Shown here: piece after piece, positions 32,195 to 41,282 of the stretch
Numbering within the stretch: the stretch's first letter is position 1
Layout: each line of letters opens with the position of its first letter
DNA from: Patulibacter minatonensis DSM 18081
GTDB taxonomy: Bacteria > Actinomycetota > Thermoleophilia > Solirubrobacterales > Solirubrobacteraceae
Assembly (NCBI RefSeq): GCF_000519325.1
Contig: NZ_KI912613.1
Coordinates: 2,581,415 to 2,645,414 of the forward strand
Length of the DNA: 64,000 bases
Reading direction: 5' to 3'
Program-made: the position numbers and the translations under genes
The notes under the pieces: model-generated
Databases searched by the model: none
What the model saw: the letters and a program-made list of their open reading frames with translations, nothing else
What the model was told of the DNA's origin: nothing

Positions 32195-33727
32195 ATGACG
32201 AACCCCGCGACGACCTCCCTCTGGCACGCCACCGCCCACCGCTCGCCGCCCCGGCGAGCGGTCCCGGACGCCACGACGCGCTTCGACGCGATCGTGATCG
32301 GAGCCGGCGTGGTCGGCCTGACGACCGCGCTGCAGCTGGGTCGCGAAGGGCGACGCGTGCTCGTGCTCGAGGCCCGCAGGGTCGGTTCCGGCGTCACCGG
32401 GTCGACCACGGGGAAGGTCACGGCCGCCCACGGCCTGCGGTACGCGCTCCTGCGGCGCGACCTCGGGGCCGAGCGGACGCGGCTCTACGCCCAGGCGAAC
32501 CAGCACGCCGTGGGGTGGATCCGGGACCTGATCGCGACCGAGGAGCTCGCGTGCGACTGGCGGGACCGCCCGGCGTTCACCTACACGAGCGACCCGTCGC
32601 AGCAGGGGACGCTCGAGGACGAGGCGCGGGCGACGATCGAGGCCGGGCTGCCCGCCCACGAGGTCCGGGCGGTCCCCGCGCCCACGCTGCTGGTCGCCGG
32701 GGTCCGCGTCGACGGCGGCGGCGAGCTGCACGGCCCGAACTACTGCCTGGGGCTCGCGGACCTCGCCGAGCGGGCCGGCGCGACGATCGTCGAGGGCGTC
32801 CGCGTGACCGGGGTGCACGAGGGCACCCCGTGTCGCGTGCGCACGGAGGCGGCCGGGACGTTCGAGGGCCAGCACGTCGTCGTCGCCACGCACGTGCCGA
32901 TCCTCGACCGGGGGCTCTACTTCGCCCGGCTGGAGCCGCAGCGGTCCTACGCGGTCGCCGCGCGCACGGGCCGGGCGCTGCCGCTCGGCAGCTTCTACGA
33001 CGTCGCCGACCCGTCGCGCTCGGTGCGGACCGCGGCCGGCCCGGACGGCGAGGAGCTCGTGATCGTCGGTGGCGAGGGGCACGGCGTCGGCAAGGTCTCC
33101 GACACCGCCGAGCGCTACGCACGACTGGAGGCGTGGTCGGCGGAGCATCTCGGGACCAGCGAGGTCACGCACCGCTGGTCGTCGCAGGATCCGCAGACCC
33201 CGGACCGCGCGCCGTACGTCGGGCCGTTGCGCCCGGGGAGCACCCGTCTCTGGACGGCGACCGGCTTCGGGAAGTGGGGCCTCTCGGCCGGAACCGCCGC
33301 GGCGCATGCGATCGCCGGGTCGGTCGCGGGCCGGGCCGACGAGTACGCGGCGCTGTGGAACCCGTCGCGGCTCGGGCAGCTGAAGCCGCGGGCCGTGGCG
33401 CGCCTCGCGGTCTGGAACACGGAGACGCCGCTCTTCCTCGTCGGCGACCGGCTGCGGCCCGCCCGCCGCGGGGGCGTCGACGCGCTCGCGCCCGGCGAGG
33501 GCCGCGTCGTCCGCCACGGTGGCCGACGGACCGCGGCGTTCCGCGACGAGGACGGCGTCGTCCACGCCCACTCCCCGCTGTGCACCCACCTGGGCTGCGA
33601 GGTCCACTTCAACGGCGCGGAGCAGAGCTGGGACTGCCCGTGCCACGCGTCGCGGTTCGACGCCCGCGACGGCAGCGTGCTCGAAGGACCGGCCGTCCGA
33701 CCGCTCGCTCCGCGCGACGCCGACTGA
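32195..33727 (+). CDS. FAD-dependent oxidoreductase with C-terminal Rieske domain
   Basis: A 510-residue protein. Residues 30-400 are a DAO-type flavoprotein: FDAIVIGAGVVGLTTALQL (dinucleotide-binding motif), VLEARRVGSGVTGSTTGKVT, and GFGKWGLSAGTAAAHAIAG. The C-terminal Rieske 2Fe-2S domain has CTHLGC (C463, H465) and CPCH (C481, H484). This combination is a known family of oxidoreductases with electron flow between FAD and the Rieske cluster, but substrates are rarely known. Start ATG 32195. A hairpin follows the stop. Confidence 0.88.
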   Translation: MTNPATTSLWHATAHRSPPRRAVPDATTRFDAIVIGAGVVGLTTALQLGREGRRVLVLEARRVGSGVTGSTTGKVTAAHGLRYALLRRDLGAERTRLYAQANQHAVGWIRDLIATEELACDWRDRPAFTYTSDPSQQGTLEDEARATIEAGLPAHEVRAVPAPTLLVAGVRVDGGGELHGPNYCLGLADLAERAGATIVEGVRVTGVHEGTPCRVRTEAAGTFEGQHVVVATHVPILDRGLYFARLEPQRSYAVAARTGRALPLGSFYDVADPSRSVRTAAGPDGEELVIVGGEGHGVGKVSDTAERYARLEAWSAEHLGTSEVTHRWSSQDPQTPDRAPYVGPLRPGSTRLWTATGFGKWGLSAGTAAAHAIAGSVAGRADEYAALWNPSRLGQLKPRAVARLAVWNTETPLFLVGDRLRPARRGGVDALAPGEGRVVRHGGRRTAAFRDEDGVVHAHSPLCTHLGCEVHFNGAEQSWDCPCHASRFDARDGSVLEGPAVRPLAPRDAD

Positions 33728-33733
33728 CCGTCC

Positions 33734-33753
33734 GCGCCGCTCAGAGGCGGCGC
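33734..33753. terminator. Hairpin after the Rieske oxidoreductase gene
   Basis: GCGCCGC (33734-33740) and GCGGCGC (33747-33753) flank a 6-base loop, starting 7 bases after the stop codon. It likely ends transcription before the P450 remnant. Confidence 0.6.
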
Positions 33754-33781
33754 AGCAGCGTGATCGATCGTGCCGCGACGG

Positions 33782-34346
33782 TCAGCGCGTGGCCCGGGGT
33801 GAAGCGTCCGTCCCCGCTCGCGATCGACGGCGCTTGACGTCCGGGTCCTCGGTGCCGAACAGCTCCTGGGTCAGCGACATCGTCTTCGGCTCGTCCTCCG
33901 GCGGCACCCCGAAGAGCCCCATGATCACGCGGAGCGGGAAGCCCTTGGCCCACCCCTCCGCGAGGTCGAACGGACCGGCGGCGGCCTTCTCGCGAAGCTC
34001 GCCCACCGCTTCGCGGGCGAACTCTGCAGCGACCCGCCGTTCATGCTCTCGGTGAACTCGTCGCCGGCCTGATCGGTCAGGGTCGGGTTGTGCGTCTCGG
34101 AGTTCGTTCCGCCGCCGGCCGGGAACACGGCGCACGTCGCTCGACGTCCATGATGTCGGCGTGCTTCGAGACCAGCCACAGCGGGTCGTACCCCTCGACC
34201 TCGACCTGCGCCAGCGGCGCGTTCTCGCGCAGCCAGCGGTAGGCCTCGAACAACTGCGCCTCGTCCCGATGACCCGTCGCCAGCACGACCCGCCGTGCGA
34301 TGTCGTCCGGAACCGCGACGGGTGCCGCGGTGATCTCTGTGCTCAT
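33782..34346 (-). pseudogene. Decayed cytochrome P450 (N-terminal part only)
   Basis: Starts as a good P450: ATG 34346 with GGAGC upstream, then [20 protein letters not shown] and [17 protein letters not shown]. The reading then shifts to another frame ([28 protein letters not shown]) near 34150. It shifts again near 34030 with about 45 residues missing (the usual PPEHT segment), continuing as [20 protein letters not shown] and [19 protein letters not shown] to DPDVK. The I-helix, ExxR and haem-Cys regions are absent. The closest look is bacterial class I P450s acting on terpenoids or steroids. It is clearly non-functional. Confidence 0.75.
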
Positions 34347-34608
34347 CTGCGCTCCTGAATCCGTTCGCCCGCTCTTCGGGTCGAACCTGAGGCCTGGAGA
34401 GCTCGAGGTCGATGTGACGCCGCAGAAGGAGCTATCGACTTTCCAAACATCAGCGCGCCGGACGTTCGTTGGCGCCCGAGATGCGAGACAGCCCGTCGAC
34501 TGGTTCGAGCTGCCACCGGAGCTCGTCCCGATATGCCGGATACCGCTTGCCGCAGCGTGCCCTGACGAGCATGGTCGACCTCCGGAGATGCGGCGTAGAG
34601 GAGCGGGG

Positions 34609-35697
34609 ATGTCGACGGTCGAGGCAGTGGTCGGGTACGAGGCGGTGACGCCGGAATGGCTCACCGAGGTGCTGACGACGAGCGGCACGCTCCGCAGCGG
34701 TGCGCGGGTGACGAACGTCGTCCGATCGCCGTGCGGGACCGGGCAGCTCGCGGACTCGTACCGCTTCGCCCTGAGCTACGACCAGCCGGACGCCGGGCCG
34801 GCGTCGGTAGTCGGGAAGTTCGCGTCCGAGGACGAGGCGAGCCGTGCGTTCGGGCAGCAGTCGGGGCAGTACCGCAACGAGATCCGCTTCTACCAGCAGC
34901 TCGCGGACGAGCTGGCGATCGCGGTCCCGGTGCCCGTCCACGCGGCGCTGGCGGAGAACGAGACCGATTTCGTGCTGCTGATGCAGGACCTCACCCCGGC
35001 GCGGGTCGTGGATCAGCTCGAGGGCTGCACGCCCGACGAGGCGGCGCTGGTGATGGATCAGCAGGCCGCGCTGCACGCGTCGTCGTGGGACGACCCGCGG
35101 CTCGCTCAACTGGAGTGGCTGCAGGGCACCGTCGCGGGCTGGGGCCAGATCACCGACGGGTTCGACGCGACGATCGCGGCGTTCCCGGAGGCGTTCGGGA
35201 GCCTCATCCCGGAGGCCGACCTCGCCGAGGCGGCGAAGCTCGTCCCGCTGCGCGACGCGTGGAAGCGCGAGCTGTCGACGCCGCGGTGCCTGTGGCACAA
35301 CGACCTGCGCGCGGACAACGTGCTCTTCGACGCGCAGGCGGGGGAGATCCCGATCGCCGTCCTGGACTGGCAGGGCGTGACGTACGGCAACGGCACGATC
35401 GACCTCGCGTACTTCCTCGCCACCAGCCTGACGACCGAGGACCGCCGCGCCCACGAGCGCGATCTCGTCGCGCGCTACCACGAGGGACTGCTGTCCCACG
35501 GCGTGTCCGACTACACGCTCGAGCAGTGCTGGGACGACTACCGCGTGCTCGCGATCCATCCGCTGCAGACCGGCGTCTTCGGCCTCGGTGCGGTCAAGCG
35601 CAGCGAGCGCGGCGACCGCATGTGGTGCAACTGGATCGACCGGTCCGCGGCGATGACCCGCGACCTCGACAGCTTCGCCCTCCTCGCAACCCGCTGA
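34609..35697 (+). CDS. Phosphotransferase/ecdysteroid-kinase-like protein
   Basis: A 362-residue protein from ATG 34609 with GAGGAGC upstream. It has a protein-kinase-like/APH fold: N-lobe [15 protein letters not shown], hinge DFVLLMQDL, catalytic loop [13 protein letters not shown], and metal-binding IAVLDWQGV. Members phosphorylate small molecules such as aminoglycosides, steroids or choline-like alcohols. Within a steroid/terpenoid-type catabolic island, an alcohol or hydroxyl-substrate kinase is conceivable. The frame is open to 34300 without a start signal. Confidence 0.82.
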   Translation: MSTVEAVVGYEAVTPEWLTEVLTTSGTLRSGARVTNVVRSPCGTGQLADSYRFALSYDQPDAGPASVVGKFASEDEASRAFGQQSGQYRNEIRFYQQLADELAIAVPVPVHAALAENETDFVLLMQDLTPARVVDQLEGCTPDEAALVMDQQAALHASSWDDPRLAQLEWLQGTVAGWGQITDGFDATIAAFPEAFGSLIPEADLAEAAKLVPLRDAWKRELSTPRCLWHNDLRADNVLFDAQAGEIPIAVLDWQGVTYGNGTIDLAYFLATSLTTEDRRAHERDLVARYHEGLLSHGVSDYTLEQCWDDYRVLAIHPLQTGVFGLGAVKRSERGDRMWCNWIDRSAAMTRDLDSFALLATR

Positions 35698-35732
35698 ACG
35701 ACCGCCCACTCCGACAGAACGAGCGACCCGCC

Positions 35733-36812
35733 GTGATCTTCACCTCTCCGACCATCAGCGCCGACGAGCTGGCCGCGAGCACCGGCTGGGACGTCCAGCC
35801 GCACGGCGCCTGCAAGGGCGACGCGTGCGTCCCGCTGCCCGGCATGGACCCCGATGCGCTCGAGCTGCAGGAGCTCGCCCGTCGCCTGCGGATGACCGTC
35901 GCCGCCGACGAGACCGAGGGCCTGTGGGCGCTCGGCCCGGAGTGCGACGGGCAGACGATCTCCGACCCGCAGATCCCCGACATCGAGCTGCCCGACCGTC
36001 ACGGGAATCCGTTCCGCCTCTCGTCGTTGCGCGGCAAGAAGGTCGTGCTCGTGACGTGGGCGTCGTGGTGCGGCTGCCGGTTCGATCTGCCCGTGTGGCA
36101 GGAGCTCCGCACCGAGCTGGCGGAGAAGGGCGTCGAGATCGTCACGGTCGCGCTCGACGTCGGAGGCGCCGAGGCCGCCGGCCCGTTCATCGACGCGGCC
36201 AAGCCCGATCATCCGGCGCTGATCGACGTCGAGCACTCGCTCGACGCGCAGCTGGGCATCGTCAACGTGCCGATGTCGGTGTGGATCGACGAGGAAGGCC
36301 GCATCGTCCGCCCGCCGGAGCAGGCGTGGCCCGGCCGCGCGGTGTTCAACGAGATGCCCCGTGAGCAGTGGGACGAGCTGCTGCCCGAGGAGGCGCGGCC
36401 GTACTTCCACGAGTCGCTCGACGAGGCGCACAAGATCAAGGCCAACCCGGAGCAGTACGTCGCCGCGCTGCGCGACTGGGCCGAGCAGGGCGCAGACAGC
36501 CGGTTCGCCCTGGACGAGGACGAGGTCGCGGGTCGGTCGATGCCGCGCACCGAGGACCGTTCTCGAGCCGCCGCGCACTGGGAGATCGGCCAGCGCCTGC
36601 ACCGCGACGGGAAGTCCGAGGCCGCGGTGCCGCACTTCCGTCGCGCGCACGAGCTGCAGCCGGAGAACTGGACCTACAAGCGCGAGGCGTGGGGGACCGT
36701 CAACCCGCTGCAGGGTCCGTCGGAGCAGTACGACTCCGACTTCGTGAGCGAGATCCGGAAGGTCGGCGCCGAGAACTACTACGCCCAGTCCCCGGACCTC
36801 AGCGCCGGCTGA
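35733..36812 (+). CDS. Redoxin (TlpA-like) protein with N- and C-terminal extensions
   Basis: A 359-residue protein from GTG 35733, 35 bases after the kinase-like gene. A first ~75 residues with a Cys pair (ACKGDAC, C27/C32) precede a redoxin domain (about 80-230): IPDIELPDRHGNPFRLSSLRG, VVLVTWASWCGCRFDLP, VPMSVWIDEEGRI. The redox site is CGC (C113, C115) rather than the usual CxxC. The C-terminal ~80 residues include a TPR-like helix pair (HWEIGQRLHRDGKSEAAVPH). Likely a thiol oxidoreductase or peroxidase-like protein. No signal peptide, so cytoplasmic. Confidence 0.75.
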   Translation: MIFTSPTISADELAASTGWDVQPHGACKGDACVPLPGMDPDALELQELARRLRMTVAADETEGLWALGPECDGQTISDPQIPDIELPDRHGNPFRLSSLRGKKVVLVTWASWCGCRFDLPVWQELRTELAEKGVEIVTVALDVGGAEAAGPFIDAAKPDHPALIDVEHSLDAQLGIVNVPMSVWIDEEGRIVRPPEQAWPGRAVFNEMPREQWDELLPEEARPYFHESLDEAHKIKANPEQYVAALRDWAEQGADSRFALDEDEVAGRSMPRTEDRSRAAAHWEIGQRLHRDGKSEAAVPHFRRAHELQPENWTYKREAWGTVNPLQGPSEQYDSDFVSEIRKVGAENYYAQSPDLSAG

Positions 36813-36867
36813 CCCCGGCCCGACCCCGGACCACCCACCCCGGCCCCAGGCCGGACGAAGGACGCGC

Positions 36868-37869
36868 ATGATCACGAACGACGACACCAGGTTCCACACC
36901 CCCGACGACGTGGCCCACGACTGGGCGGAGACGTACTACTTCGACATCCTGATCCCGGAGGCCGGGCTCCACGGGTTCGTGTACTTCGTCATGCGCGCCG
37001 GCGTCGGCGCGGCCGTCTGCGACGTCCAGTTCGTCGACCGCAATTCGGCAAGCCCGCACGCGGCGCGGTACGTCGACGTGCAGCACCACCTGCCGCTCCC
37101 CGAGCGGCTGGAGTCGTTCTCGCTCCCCAACGGCGCGAGCCTGGAGGCCCGGTCGGCGACGGAGTACCGGGTCGACTACGTCGGCGTCGACGACACCGAG
37201 GTCCACCTCGACTACACCGGCCTGATGGTCCCCTACGACATCCACGACCCGGAGATCGACCCGCTCGCGCCGCCGTTGCGCGAGGACGCGATCAAGAACA
37301 GCGGGTTCGGGACCGCGTACGCCAACCACTTCGACCTGGCGTCCCGCGCCACCGGCCACGTGATCGTGCGCGGACAGCGCTACGAGGTCGACGCGCCGGT
37401 CACGATGGACCACTCCTGGGGGCCCCGTCCCGAGCGCGCGATGGCCCCGATGACCTGGATCAACGCGAACTTCGAGGACGGCCTCCTGATGCACGGCATC
37501 TGGAAGTTCACGCCCGGCGAGCCGGGGACCGAGCACGAGTTCGCGCACGGATACGCGGTCGTCGACGGCACCACCCACGGCGGCGTGGGCGGCTCGATGC
37601 GGGTGGAGCGCGACGGGCTCCTGGGCCGCACGTTCGAGATGACGATCCAGGACCGGGACGGCACCGACCACCACATCACCGGGGCGCCCGTCACGAACCA
37701 GATCTGGTTCGCGTATGGCTGCTGCCCCGCCGCCGTCGCGATGGTCGAGTGGCGCACCGGCGACGGACGCGTCGGATACGGCACGTCGATGGAGTCCTTC
37801 CCGCTGGACCGCTTCACCGGCGGCAACCTCCCCGCGGCGATCGCATTGACGCACGAGGCGGCTCGGTGA
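36868..37869 (+). CDS. CrtC/AttH-like beta-barrel protein
   Basis: A 333-residue protein with the look of the hydroxyneurosporene synthase/AttH (calycin-like) group: WAETYYFDILIPEAGLHGFVYF, SYMDHSWGPR-type segment (TMDHSWGPRPERAMAPMTW), and GLGG-like turns (THGGVGGSMRVERDG). Such proteins act on hydrophobic molecules such as carotenoids, terpenoids or steroids. It lies between the redoxin and a SnoaL-like gene with which it overlaps (GTGA). The precise activity is unknown. Confidence 0.65.
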   Translation: MITNDDTRFHTPDDVAHDWAETYYFDILIPEAGLHGFVYFVMRAGVGAAVCDVQFVDRNSASPHAARYVDVQHHLPLPERLESFSLPNGASLEARSATEYRVDYVGVDDTEVHLDYTGLMVPYDIHDPEIDPLAPPLREDAIKNSGFGTAYANHFDLASRATGHVIVRGQRYEVDAPVTMDHSWGPRPERAMAPMTWINANFEDGLLMHGIWKFTPGEPGTEHEFAHGYAVVDGTTHGGVGGSMRVERDGLLGRTFEMTIQDRDGTDHHITGAPVTNQIWFAYGCCPAAVAMVEWRTGDGRVGYGTSMESFPLDRFTGGNLPAAIALTHEAAR

Positions 37870-38273
37870 CCGGCACGCTGCCCCCGCTGATCGCGAACCT
37901 CCAGCGCGGCTGGGCCGGCGACTGCGACCTCCTCGTCGCCCAGTACGTCGAGGACTGCCGCTTCGAGGACAAGGCCTTCGGCGTCGTCCACGAGGGCCAC
38001 GCCGGCATCCGCGAGGTCTTCGACTTCTCGTTCTCCCTGATGCCGGACTTCCGCGTCGAGTACCGGCGCTGGACCCTGAACGACGACGCCGGCGCCGCCG
38101 AGTGGGTCTTCACCGGCTCGTTCCACGGCGAGCACGACGGCACGAAGCACGAAGGAACCCCCGTGCGTCTGGAAGGCCTGTCGTTCATGACCTTCCGCGA
38201 CGGCAGGATCGTCACGAACACCGACTACTCGAACATGGCGGCGCTCTCGGCCCAGCTCGGTCCGTCGCGTTAG
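37866..38273 (+). CDS. SnoaL/NTF2-like protein
   Basis: A 135-residue NTF2-fold protein: a helix at the start (LIANLQRGWAGDCDLLVAQYVEDCRFEDKAF), GHAGIREVFDFSF, and beta strands AEWVFTGSFHGEHDGTKHEG and MTFRDGRIVTNTDY. SnoaL-like proteins isomerise or hydrolyse small hydrophobic substrates or just bind them. Start GTG 37866 overlaps the previous stop, so the pair is translated together. Confidence 0.8.
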   Translation: MTGTLPPLIANLQRGWAGDCDLLVAQYVEDCRFEDKAFGVVHEGHAGIREVFDFSFSLMPDFRVEYRRWTLNDDAGAAEWVFTGSFHGEHDGTKHEGTPVRLEGLSFMTFRDGRIVTNTDYSNMAALSAQLGPSR

Positions 38274-38293
38274 GTACGGGCCGTTCGGGAATC

Positions 38294-38758
38294 TCAGCTC
38301 GTCGGCGTCGGTGAGGCGCGGCCCTCGCGCTTCCACCGGGCTTCCTCGGCGGACCACGGCGGCGGAGGCGCGAGTCCGTCGATCGCCCAGAGCGACGACG
38401 GGGTCTCGTCGGCGTGGAGCTCCCAGTGCAGCCCGCGATCGCCGGTGAACGGGGTCAGCGCCCGGATCACGCCGTCGAGCCAGGCGCGGCGGAGGTCGAG
38501 ATCCGCGTCCACCCCGAGGTGCTCGGCGGCGTCGTCGAACCTGCGGGCGATGTGGTCGACGGCGATCCGGACGACGTCGCCGCGCGCCTCGCCGCCGACG
38601 AAGAACGTGCTCGGGTCCAGCTCGTGGAACAGCACCGTCACGTAGAACGCCGGAAGCCGTGGCCCGTCGGTGTAGAGCTTCGTGATCCCGGCCGCGATCG
38701 CGGCTCGATCGTCGGCCGAATACGTCGCGGTGGGCGAGGTGATCGTCCAGAGTGGCAC
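38294..38758 (-). CDS. Tautomerase-superfamily protein (cis-CaaD-like)
   Basis: A 154-residue protein whose start is GTG 38758; removal of the first residue exposes Pro (MPLWTITSP), the catalytic N-terminal proline of the tautomerase superfamily. The length (about 150) and FHELDPSTFFVGGEARGDVVRI segment fit the fused-type cis-3-chloroacrylic acid dehalogenase-like branch. A 7-bp inverted repeat lies just 5 bases upstream of the start. It points away from the neighbouring catabolic genes, though within the island. Confidence 0.75.
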   Translation of the reverse strand: MPLWTITSPTATYSADDRAAIAAGITKLYTDGPRLPAFYVTVLFHELDPSTFFVGGEARGDVVRIAVDHIARRFDDAAEHLGVDADLDLRRAWLDGVIRALTPFTGDRGLHWELHADETPSSLWAIDGLAPPPPWSAEEARWKREGRASPTPTS

Positions 38759-38762
38759 CGGT

Positions 38763-38781
38763 GAGTCGTATCACACGACTC
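38763..38781. promoter_or_regulatory. Inverted repeat at the tautomerase start
   Basis: GAGTCGT (38763-38769) and ACGACTC (38775-38781) flank ATCAC, ending 5 bases before the GTG start at 38758 on the minus strand. It overlaps where a ribosome site would be, so it could be a transcription operator for a leaderless message or a translational hairpin. Confidence 0.5.
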
Positions 38782-38875
38782 GAGACGCGGGCCGGGCTCG
38801 GCGGCTGTGCGGGCGCACCCGAGGTCCGTCGCCCGTTCGTAAATCGGGATGGCTCCCGCATGGGGGGCCGTTGAG

Positions 38876-40030
38876 CTACGACCCCGGCCTCCCGCCCCCG
38901 GATTCACCGAGGACCTTCGATTCGAGGAGTGCGTCGATCTCGCCGGCATCGAGACCCCAGTGGAGCAGCGCCTCCCGGTTGTCGGCACCGGGGTGCACGG
39001 GGGCGCGGTCGACGCATCCCGGGGTCCGGCTGAACCGGGGGGCGGGAGCGGGTTGGACCGTGCCCCCGACGTCGATGAAGGTCGAGCGCGCGCGGTTGTG
39101 CGGGTGCGCGACGGCCTCGTCGGGGTGCAGCACGGGGGAGACGCAGGAATCGACGCCGTCGAAGGCGGCGACCCATTCGTCGCGGGTGCGGGTGCGCACG
39201 ACGCGGGCGATCCGCTCGCCGATCTCGGGCCAGCGCGTCTGGTCCCACTGCGGTGCGTCGTCGAGCTGCAGCACCCGGAGCACCTCGGCGTAGAAGTGCG
39301 GTTCGAGGGCGCCGATCGCGAGGTGCTCGCCGTCGGCGGTCTCGTAGACCTCGTACCAGGGGGCTCCGCTGTCGAGCCAGTTGCCGCCGGCCGGTGCGTC
39401 CCACATGCCGTTCGCCCGCATGCCGTGGACGAGCGCGCTGAGCAGGGCCGAGCCCTCGACCATCGCGGCGTCCACCACCTGGCCCCGGCCTGAGCCCCGG
39501 GCCTCGAGGAGGGCGCTGACGACCCCGAACGCCAGGAGCATGCCGCCGCCGCCGAAGTCGGCGACCAGGTTGAGGGGCGCCAGGGGACGGTCACCCGTGC
39601 GGCGGACCATGCCGAGCACGCCCGAGATCGCGAGGTAGTTGATGTCGTGCCCGACCTCGGCGTGCAGCGGACCGTCCTGGCCGTACCCGGTCATGCGCCC
39701 GTAGACGAGCCGCGGGTTGTCCGCCAGGAGCGCGTCCGGGCCGAGACCGAGGCGTTCCATGACCCCCGGCCGGAACCCCTCGAGCAGCGCGTCGCAGTCC
39801 TTCGAGAGGCGGGCGACGAGCGCCTGGCCGTCGGGATGCTTCAGGTCGACGGCGACGGAGCGTCGGCCGCGATTGAGGGGGTTCCAGGTGCCGGCCCCGG
39901 CGTCGGGCGGTCCGGCGCGATCGACGCGCAGGACCTCGGCGCCCATGTCGGCGAGCATCATCGCGGCGAACGGCGCCGGGCCGATGCCCGCGATCTCCAG
40001 GACGCGGATGCCCGCGAGGGGGCCGCTCAC
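38876..40030 (-). CDS. Alpha-methylacyl-CoA racemase (CoA-transferase family III)
   Basis: A 384-residue protein starting at GTG 40030, which overlaps the crotonase stop. Residues match the mycobacterial racemase at a constant offset: H128 (GHDINYL), D158 (LVADFGG) and E243 (ALEPHFY), the pair/trio used for 1,1-proton transfer. It epimerises (2R)- to (2S)-methyl-branched acyl-CoA so that beta-oxidation can proceed, as for sterol and isoprenoid side chains. Start of family similarity GPLAGIRVLEIAGIGPAPF agrees with this start. Confidence 0.88.
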   Translation of the reverse strand: MSGPLAGIRVLEIAGIGPAPFAAMMLADMGAEVLRVDRAGPPDAGAGTWNPLNRGRRSVAVDLKHPDGQALVARLSKDCDALLEGFRPGVMERLGLGPDALLADNPRLVYGRMTGYGQDGPLHAEVGHDINYLAISGVLGMVRRTGDRPLAPLNLVADFGGGGMLLAFGVVSALLEARGSGRGQVVDAAMVEGSALLSALVHGMRANGMWDAPAGGNWLDSGAPWYEVYETADGEHLAIGALEPHFYAEVLRVLQLDDAPQWDQTRWPEIGERIARVVRTRTRDEWVAAFDGVDSCVSPVLHPDEAVAHPHNRARSTFIDVGGTVQPAPAPRFSRTPGCVDRAPVHPGADNREALLHWGLDAGEIDALLESKVLGESGGGRPGS

Positions 40031-40815
40031 GGCTGGTCCGCCTGGAACTGCGGTGTCCGCCGCTCGACGAACGCGGCGACGCCCTCGTGCGGGTCGGGGG
40101 TCGTGAGGTGCATCTCGGTGAGCGCCAGCTCGTAGCGGGCGGCCATGTCCCACGTCATGTCGGCCTCGTCGTGGACCATCTGCTTCATGCGACGCAGCCC
40201 CCCGGGGCTCCCCGCCGCGAGGCCGTCGGCGAGCTCGGTGGTCGCCGTCTCGAGCTCCTCGTCGAGGACCGTGCGGTTCACGAGACCGGCGGCCTGCATC
40301 TCGGACGCGGTGTAGCGCTCGCCGGTGAAGAGCATCTCCTTCGCCTTCATCGTGCCCACGGCGCGGACGAGGTGGTGCGCACCGCCGACCGCCGGCAGCA
40401 GGCCGTACTTCGCATGACCGTCGGAGATCCGGGCGGACTCGGCTGCGACGACGAGGTCGCAGGCGAGGGCGAGCTCGAGGCCCCCGGCGACGCAGTGGCC
40501 GTTGATGGCCGCGATGACCGGCTTGCGCAGCGCCCGGAGGTCGCGCAGGACCTGGGACAGCGGCTCCAGGAACTGCGTGACGATGGCTTCGGCGTCGTGG
40601 CCGAGTCCGCGGACGAACGCGAGGTCGGCGCCGGCGCAGAAGACGGGCCCCGTCCCGGTGATCACGAGGCACCGGACCTCGGGGTCGGCGGCGACCTGGG
40701 CGATCCGGGCACCGAGGTCCGCGACGAGGTCGGGGTGCAGGGCGTTCATGCGGTCCGGGCGGGTCATGGTGATCCAGCCGACGGACCCGCGGAGCTCGTA
40801 GTCGAGAGTGCTCAC
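40027..40815 (-). CDS. Enoyl-CoA hydratase/isomerase family (crotonase) protein
   Basis: A 262-residue crotonase: GSVGWITMTRPDRMNALHP, oxyanion-hole GTGPVFCAGADLAF and NGHCVAGGLELALACDL with one conserved Glu. The second catalytic Glu of hydratases falls at His in DGHAKYGLLPAVGG, so simple water addition may not be its reaction; another crotonase activity is possible. GTG 40815 overlaps the stop of the DUF35 gene, and its stop overlaps the racemase start. Confidence 0.85.
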   Translation of the reverse strand: MSTLDYELRGSVGWITMTRPDRMNALHPDLVADLGARIAQVAADPEVRCLVITGTGPVFCAGADLAFVRGLGHDAEAIVTQFLEPLSQVLRDLRALRKPVIAAINGHCVAGGLELALACDLVVAAESARISDGHAKYGLLPAVGGAHHLVRAVGTMKAKEMLFTGERYTASEMQAAGLVNRTVLDEELETATTELADGLAAGSPGGLRRMKQMVHDEADMTWDMAARYELALTEMHLTTPDPHEGVAAFVERRTPQFQADQP

Positions 40816-41282
40816 GCGTCGAGCAGCTCGAAGCTGAAGTCGGTGATGCGGCCCTCGCGCTCCTCGGCGAACGCGACGCGGACCCGGGTTCCCGGGGCGA
40901 TGGAGGCCACCGCGGCGTCGATGTCCGAGCAGTCCACGCCGTCGACGTAGTTCGCGATCGCGGAGTCGACGCCGTCGAGTCGGACGAAGGCGATCGCCAC
41001 GGGGGTGGGGCGCTTGCCCTCGAAGCCGCGGACGACGACCGTGGAGGCCTCGATGACGCCCTCCTCGCCCGCCTCGGTCCAGCCGTCGCAGGGCTCGAAG
41101 CTGCGCTCGCAGTAGGCGCGCGGCGGGAGGTAGGCGAGGTCGGACGCCGAGCAGGTCGAGGCGAGGATCTTCCCGTCGCGCAGGCCGTCGAAGAACGTGC
41201 CGGCGACCTCGCCGATGGCGTAGTCGTAGCTGAGGGTCAGCTCCTGGTGCAGGACCGGGCGTGCGGCGGGTTCCGTGCTCAT
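40812..41282 (-). CDS. DUF35 OB-fold/zinc-ribbon protein
   Basis: A 156-residue protein of the DUF35 type: FFDGLRDGKILASTCSASDLAYLPPRAYCER-like rubredoxin-type segment (four Cys/near-Cys positions, AYCERSFEPC), then an OB-fold (ASTVVVRGFEGKRPTPVAIAFVRLDG, GTRVRVAFAE). DUF35 proteins pair with thiolase-like enzymes, for example ChsH2 with Ltp2 or in the archaeal thiolase complex, channelling acyl-CoA. Overlaps (ATGA) with the thiolase-fold gene upstream and the crotonase downstream. Confidence 0.8.
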   Translation of the reverse strand: MSTEPAARPVLHQELTLSYDYAIGEVAGTFFDGLRDGKILASTCSASDLAYLPPRAYCERSFEPCDGWTEAGEEGVIEASTVVVRGFEGKRPTPVAIAFVRLDGVDSAIANYVDGVDCSDIDAAVASIAPGTRVRVAFAEEREGRITDFSFELLDA

